Assembly (NCBI GenBank): GCA_030407315.1
Contig: JALQPE010000083.1
Span: forward strand, 1 to 64,000
DNA length: 64,000 nucleotides
Direction of reading: 5' to 3'
Source: Asparagopsis taxiformis
Lineage: Eukaryota > Rhodophyta > Florideophyceae > Bonnemaisoniales > Bonnemaisoniaceae
Below the pieces are notes generated by a model. That model had not been told where the DNA came from. It made no database searches and saw only the letters and a program-made list of their open reading frames with translations. Positions 59,812 through 64,000 of this stretch are shown piece by piece (position 1 is the first letter of the stretch; each line of letters begins with the position of its first letter). The translations under genes and the position numbers were made by a program.

Positions 59812-60360
59812 TGGGCAACATTTGATTTTTTACATAAACTGTGCATTGCTATTCGCAATGTGCACTGAAGCGTCCTGCATACTTCACGTTTCCCGCATGC
59901 TCCAGCCTCAGAATTTTAATCAAAAGTAAGTTGCTATAACCCAAATTGGGCGCAAGCCCAACACGAGGACCCTGTTTCCGACAACTTGGCGACAATCAAG
60001 TGTTTTCACCATTTTTTGTGATTTCGGGATTTCAATGGAGTTGTCGTGGTTTGCTGACGTGAGAATTAAAATGTAAGAATTCACTCTGCCCTGTCACACC
60101 ATCAATCTCGCCGGCGAGTCTTCTAGTGACAAAATTGGAGCTAATCGTTTTTTTCAATTTAATCTAGGGTGGTAAAAAGTGGCCTCATATGAGGCCACTT
60201 GTCCGACAGACACTAGTCTGACGAGTTGTCTCGTCCTCTTATAGCCCGCCAGACTAAAATCTACTGTATCCCTCCAATGATGACCTCAGATACTGACATC
60301 AGCTTCTATTGTCCTTCAGTAGCAGTACAATCATCACATTGGATCATGCACTCAATAAAC
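59812..60360. other. Non-coding region with a 24-bp palindrome
   Basis: 60177-60200 is a perfect palindrome with half-site AAGTGGCCTCAT. A few bases after it comes GTCCGACAG, similar to the MITE terminus downstream. No gene was seen. Confidence 0.5.
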
Positions 60361-60362
60361 TA

Positions 60363-60978
60363 AAAAAGTCCGACACAGTTAACGAACGACATGGTAAATC
60401 TTGCTTTTTTATTCAAAATAGTAGAAAATGGCGTTGTTTAGAATGTAGATAGCGTAGCAGGAACAAGTCCAATTCGTGTCGGACAAAGTGCAATAGGTAG
60501 CTTAGACTATCCGCTAATTTTCCATGCAGATAAGTAAAGGATCACATTTATCAACTTAGCTACAGCGAGACTAAAAAATTCGGGCTATTTGGTACTGCTA
60601 GAGTTGATTTCGTCGTGGCAAAGAGTTTCGACTTGCGCCAGGGGAATCGACGGTGCACGACGGGGGGTACCACTGTACAGTACGCCAGCGGTAAAATCAC
60701 TACCCTCCCCTGTACTCGCCGTGGCGCGCCCTTTCGGCAAAAAAATTTTGGCCATGGCGGCACGGTTCCGACCGTTCAGCTGTGGCCGAAATTTCTGATG
60801 CCGGCGGGAACAATCGCCGATTGCGGCGCTACGTAGATAGCTAGAACTCTAGGATAAGCTATAAAAATTGGTTACTCAACTAGCTTTACGTAGAACTAGG
60901 AACGACCGGAAACGGACTACTAAAAGTACAATTATTTTTAATTCTCCAATGTCGTTCGTTAACTGTGTCGGACTTTTT
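60363..60978. mobile_element. Mariner-type MITE, 616 bp
   Basis: 30-bp terminal inverted repeats begin AAAAAGTCCGACACAGTTAA (60363 on) and are matched perfectly in inverted form up to 60978. TA flanks both ends (60361-60362, 60979-60980), the Tc1/mariner target duplication. Inside there is no transposase; the interior is GC-richer than its surroundings. Confidence 0.85.
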
Positions 60979-61435
60979 TAACTTAGACGCCCATTCTGTA
61001 AAGTTGCTTCCAACCACTGCAATTTCTCTATTTTCCAGTACTGCATTAGTATCACATTAACCGGAACTTCAGAAATCGTCTTCTGCCCCCTTTTGATGGT
61101 GCTTCAATTCTAATCGTCAAGTAGCAGCTGAGACATGCCGTCGGGGGCTGTCCTCCGATGGCTGGCTAAGCGAATTACAGTGGCACCAACGTTACACTAA
61201 ATCTACTGGATGTAGTATTGAGTGCAATATTTCAACAATATTTGTATTAAAATTTCGCCTTTTTGTTCTGAAAATTGTACCAAATCAAGAACCAGAGAAC
61301 GTTACAGCGAGGTAAATGAGAACAATCTTCATTCCGCCTAGCTGTACCATTTGCTGCCAACTCTGCTTTTCTGAGTCACATTCGCAAGATTACCGCTGCC
61401 AGAAGTACCGTTTCAGTCTCGCTTATTTGTGTATC
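60979..61435. other. Upstream region of the lipase gene
   Basis: AT-rich, with an upstream in-frame ATG at 61316. It should contain the lipase promoter; no TATA box is obvious. Confidence 0.4.
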
Positions 61436-62935
61436 ATGAACACGGTTGACGAACGCACATCAGTCCTGGATGCTTCGACCCTATGGAAGATAGCGCACCA
61501 ATTATGGGCAGCTCGGACTCGCTTGTCTCTACGGACAGGTGGCAATATTCCTTCTACAACACAGTTTGCTATTGCACTACGAATGTTTGTTGCCGAACGC
61601 GATAGACAACGTCTGGAAAATAGCTCATCTTCACCCCAACGCGAATCATCCCCTGCAGTTGAGGAAAGTCCAGAATCCGGAGAAGACATGAGTCACCCAC
61701 CAGGTATCAATGGAAATATATCTGAACAGAAGAATGTGCAAACTCTTCTGCATTATTCTTCCATAGCTTTTGCTGCATACGCAAATAGCGAAAACGAGAT
61801 TCATCACCACCTTGAATCTATGCGAGGTGACAGTGTGTTGGAAGCCAAATGGTTTTCAGAAAAATGGCGACCTGGCTACTTCATTTGTAGGGACATGGAA
61901 ATGGATTGCATAGTTCTCTCCGTGCGAGGTTCAAAGGAGGTTTCAGATTTTATAACAAATCTTTGTGCGGAAACAGAACCATTCTTGAATGGAAATGGCC
62001 ACCAAGGTATCATCAAGTCAGCGTATAACCTGCAGAGTGCTGTTCGTTCACGTCTTGCTTCGTATGTGGAAATATTCAAACCAAAAAATGGCATCGTCCT
62101 GGTCGGGCACTCTCTGGGAGGAGCAGTTGCAGCTGCATTAGCTATGATTCTAAGATCTGGATCTTCGGAGAATGAGTTTGATCAAGAAAGCGAATTCGCA
62201 AGAGCACTTTTCCGCAGCGTGAGCTGTTTTTCGTTTGCCCCTCCTCCGTTTATCAATGAAGATTTGGCTGTTGAATCCCGTACAATGAATATCACCACCA
62301 TTGTGAATGGGCTAGACATTGTTCCAAGATTAAGCGCTTCATCTCTTGATCGATTATTGCTGTCAGTGTCTCGCTACGATTGGAACTCTGATGTTGGCGA
62401 GTCGATGGGACGTGCGATGGAGACAGCCACAACAGGAATCCTAGGGCGACAAGGAGCGCGATCACTATCCTCAGCTATTGCACAAAACGGGATTTCTAGC
62501 GTAACGATGGCGTCAAAGTTAATTGGGGGAGGGGCTCGGGAAGCTTTACGAAATTCACAAGTAGCGTCGAGTGGGTTCTGGAGAGCAGCACTAAATGCCA
62601 CAGTTTTTGCAACTTCACTGATAGAAAGTCAGCTTTCTAACCCTCAGCAAAACTCCAATGAAGAAGCCGATTATTCGTTTGCTGCGCAGCTGGGAATGTC
62701 TGTCAGGGATGTAGAGCAATCTGTAATCGAAGAACCACCGGTTGAAATGTTGCTAGCTGGAGTAATATACCATCTCGAAAAACCATTTACGGCACCAAAT
62801 GAGGTGAGCGAAACACTAGCGTCAATCATAGTGGAAAGGGATGCGAGATACTTTGCAGATGTGGAAGCGTCCGGATGGATGATTCATGATCACCATATGA
62901 ATGTTTTGCAAAGTGCGTTAATGACATTATTGTAA
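61436..62935 (+). CDS. Class 3 (sn-1 diacylglycerol lipase-like) lipase, 499 aa
   Basis: Alpha/beta hydrolase with nucleophile Ser in VLVGHSLGGA. The Asp in NGLDIVPRLS and a His in the C-terminal IHDHHMNVL complete the expected Ser-Asp-His triad. SFAPPPF before the Asp motif is typical of DAGL-type lipases. The likely start is ATG 61436, giving 499 residues; an in-frame ATG at 61316 would add 40 residues, partly Cys-rich, without a clear signal peptide. No membrane segments are visible, unlike animal DAGL alpha, so a soluble or peripheral enzyme acting on diacylglycerol or related lipids is inferred. It is single-exon, AT-richer than the retroelements, and looks like a normal host gene. Confidence 0.85.
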   Translation: MNTVDERTSVLDASTLWKIAHQLWAARTRLSLRTGGNIPSTTQFAIALRMFVAERDRQRLENSSSSPQRESSPAVEESPESGEDMSHPPGINGNISEQKNVQTLLHYSSIAFAAYANSENEIHHHLESMRGDSVLEAKWFSEKWRPGYFICRDMEMDCIVLSVRGSKEVSDFITNLCAETEPFLNGNGHQGIIKSAYNLQSAVRSRLASYVEIFKPKNGIVLVGHSLGGAVAAALAMILRSGSSENEFDQESEFARALFRSVSCFSFAPPPFINEDLAVESRTMNITTIVNGLDIVPRLSASSLDRLLLSVSRYDWNSDVGESMGRAMETATTGILGRQGARSLSSAIAQNGISSVTMASKLIGGGAREALRNSQVASSGFWRAALNATVFATSLIESQLSNPQQNSNEEADYSFAAQLGMSVRDVEQSVIEEPPVEMLLAGVIYHLEKPFTAPNEVSETLASIIVERDARYFADVEASGWMIHDHHMNVLQSALMTLL

Positions 62936-62975
62936 TTTGAAAAGTTTAGAAAATATTGCATGTCTGGCGTACAAA

Positions 62976-63299
62976 TTAAAAGGCGTGAATTGTGGTCGGT
63001 GCCGGCGAGTTTGACTGTCTAACCTTATCTCGTTCTTCAAAACCAGGCCGACGGCCATCTATGTCGACCTCAATGTAGTCATCTTGATAATGTTCAAACT
63101 GGGTAACTTCCGAAACTGTGTAGCTGTTGTTTCTCAAAGCTGTAACAATAAATTTGGCGACCAACGAGAGCATGAATAAGAGATTCACGCACAGTATGAA
63201 TATGTATGTGGCTTCGCAGAACGCCTTGGAGATGGATGGGTTGTGAGCATGGTGCGATGCGAAGAGCAGCGCAAGGTGGTGTGAAAATGAGGTAGGCAT
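62976..63299 (-). CDS. Small single-pass membrane protein, 107 aa, unknown
   Basis: ATG 63299. One hydrophobic segment (~30-53, YIFILCVNLLFMLSLVAKFI) is followed by a charged tail (EHYQDDYIEVDIDGRRPG). It is convergent with the lipase, with 40 bp between the stops. No family recognised. The composition of the tail argues for coding, but the ORF is short. Confidence 0.45.
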   Translation of the reverse strand: MPTSFSHHLALLFASHHAHNPSISKAFCEATYIFILCVNLLFMLSLVAKFIVTALRNNSYTVSEVTQFEHYQDDYIEVDIDGRRPGFEERDKVRQSNSPAPTTIHAF

Positions 63300-64000
63300 G
63301 TTGGGGTGCGCAAAGTGCGTGGCAGAAGTGCATTGCGGCGACGATTAGAAATGTGTGGTACAAGTATATGAGATAAGGTGACGAGGAGAGTTACTGCTGT
63401 GGCTCAAATTGACTCGGAATCCATCCACAGCAATTTGATTCAATGTAACGGATGGGTCAGAACTTGACTGCCACGAAATTGTTGTCATAAATTATTTTAA
63501 TATATGTTTCTGACAAGACAAGTATGATTTGGTTAGCGAAGAGCAATAGACGTCTAATAGACGGTGATCAAGTGGAATCAACACACGGACAAAGAAGAAT
63601 TACAAGAATATTGTGGATGAGATGGATTTCTTGATAGCTGGCAATGATGCGGAAATTGACGAACAAACATGTATTTTAAATGTTATCGGCGGTTGCTCGT
63701 CAACATTCGAGCAGTTCTAAGCGGACAGGCTGAAAGACTATGTCGGCAAGCTTCCACGGTTGCAGAGGAACGATTGGGGAGTGTGGCGAGCGTGAGGAGT
63801 GCAAAATGAATTTGTAACATGCACTATGTTGTGAATAGGCGAGCACATGCGAGAGGCAGTAGGCACGAGACATGCTGAGATGAGATGAATTTTCGGGAAT
63901 GATTATAAAAGGAAAAGGTTACGCGATGTCGAAGCGATGCGAATGTGCAGTCGATGATAGTGTTACTGCAGTGCTAGGAAAATTGCATCGGATTGCAGCG
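63300..64000. other. AT-rich end of window, mostly without features
   Basis: No complete gene was seen. A short Gag-like relic is listed separately at 63601-63720. Confidence 0.4.
63601..63720 (+). pseudogene. Possible Copia-type Gag relic
   Basis: About 39 codons end at TAA 63718. The stretch DEQTCILNVIGG...STFEQF resembles the 'ILNLLRGLPPSYEQF' type motif of Copia Gag. Nothing else of the element is present. The match is short and could be chance. Confidence 0.25.

Noticed and set aside
1..64000. Bacterial or phage origin of the window because of ParB and DNA methylase domains
   Set aside because: LTR retrotransposons with chromodomain, SET domain, TATA boxes and long non-coding gaps show a eukaryotic nuclear context; the domains are probably ancient transfers.

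Overview
The window looks like a TE-packed stretch of a eukaryotic nuclear genome with long intron-poor ORFs. The compact genes, absent or tiny introns, nested LTR retrotransposons, CACTA-type DNA transposons and transposon-borne ParB/methyltransferase genes suggest an alga, most likely a florideophyte red alga of the Chondrus type. This is inference; nothing in the window fixes the species.

Layout. Positions 1-19414 look like one large CACTA-type (EnSpm/CMC-like) transposon (element 1): end sequence CACTACGGTGTTG (first base differs at position 1), AGACAGT/ACTGTCT subterminal repeats at both ends, a coiled-coil ORF, a ParB-like + DNA N6-adenine methyltransferase + SET protein, a ParB-like + 2OG-Fe(II) dioxygenase-like protein flanked by 39-bp palindrome clusters, and a Tnp2-like transposase fused to a second copy of the same dioxygenase domain. 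Element 1 has inserted into the SET region of a second, inverted copy (element 2, 19415-27188), which retains a Tudor/Agenet-like ORF that element 1 has lost through a deletion. Element 2 itself sits in the pol region of a minus-strand Ty3-type retrotransposon (A, 27189 to about 31456). A abuts a 5'-truncated plus-strand Ty3 chromovirus-like element (B, about 31457-43022) with protease, RT, RNase H, integrase, chromodomain and a 742-codon antisense ORF.

Positions 43153-54126 are another DNA transposon (element C) with about 1.5-kb terminal inverted repeats and a 4-bp target duplication. It carries a DDE transposase of the type I associate with DUF7869 and a different ParB-like + N6-adenine methyltransferase gene. 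C is followed by an orphan right end of a CACTA element (D, 54131-56673). The remainder is more host-like: a small two-exon gene, low-copy repeats, tRNA-like sequence, a mariner-type MITE with TA duplication, a class 3 (DAGL-like) lipase and a small membrane protein.

How the parts fit together. Three proteins from two unrelated transposon types share one plan: an N-terminal ParB-like domain with a D-G-x-H-R motif, a helical middle, a low-complexity linker and a C-terminal chromatin/DNA-modifying module (adenine methylase, methylase plus SET, or 2OG oxygenase). With the Tudor-like ORF and the transposase-oxygenase fusion, this reads as a transposon-borne set of writer, eraser and reader functions, perhaps marking palindromic subterminal repeats for protection, silencing or transposition control. 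Domain calls rest on motifs seen here; the cooperative system is inference.
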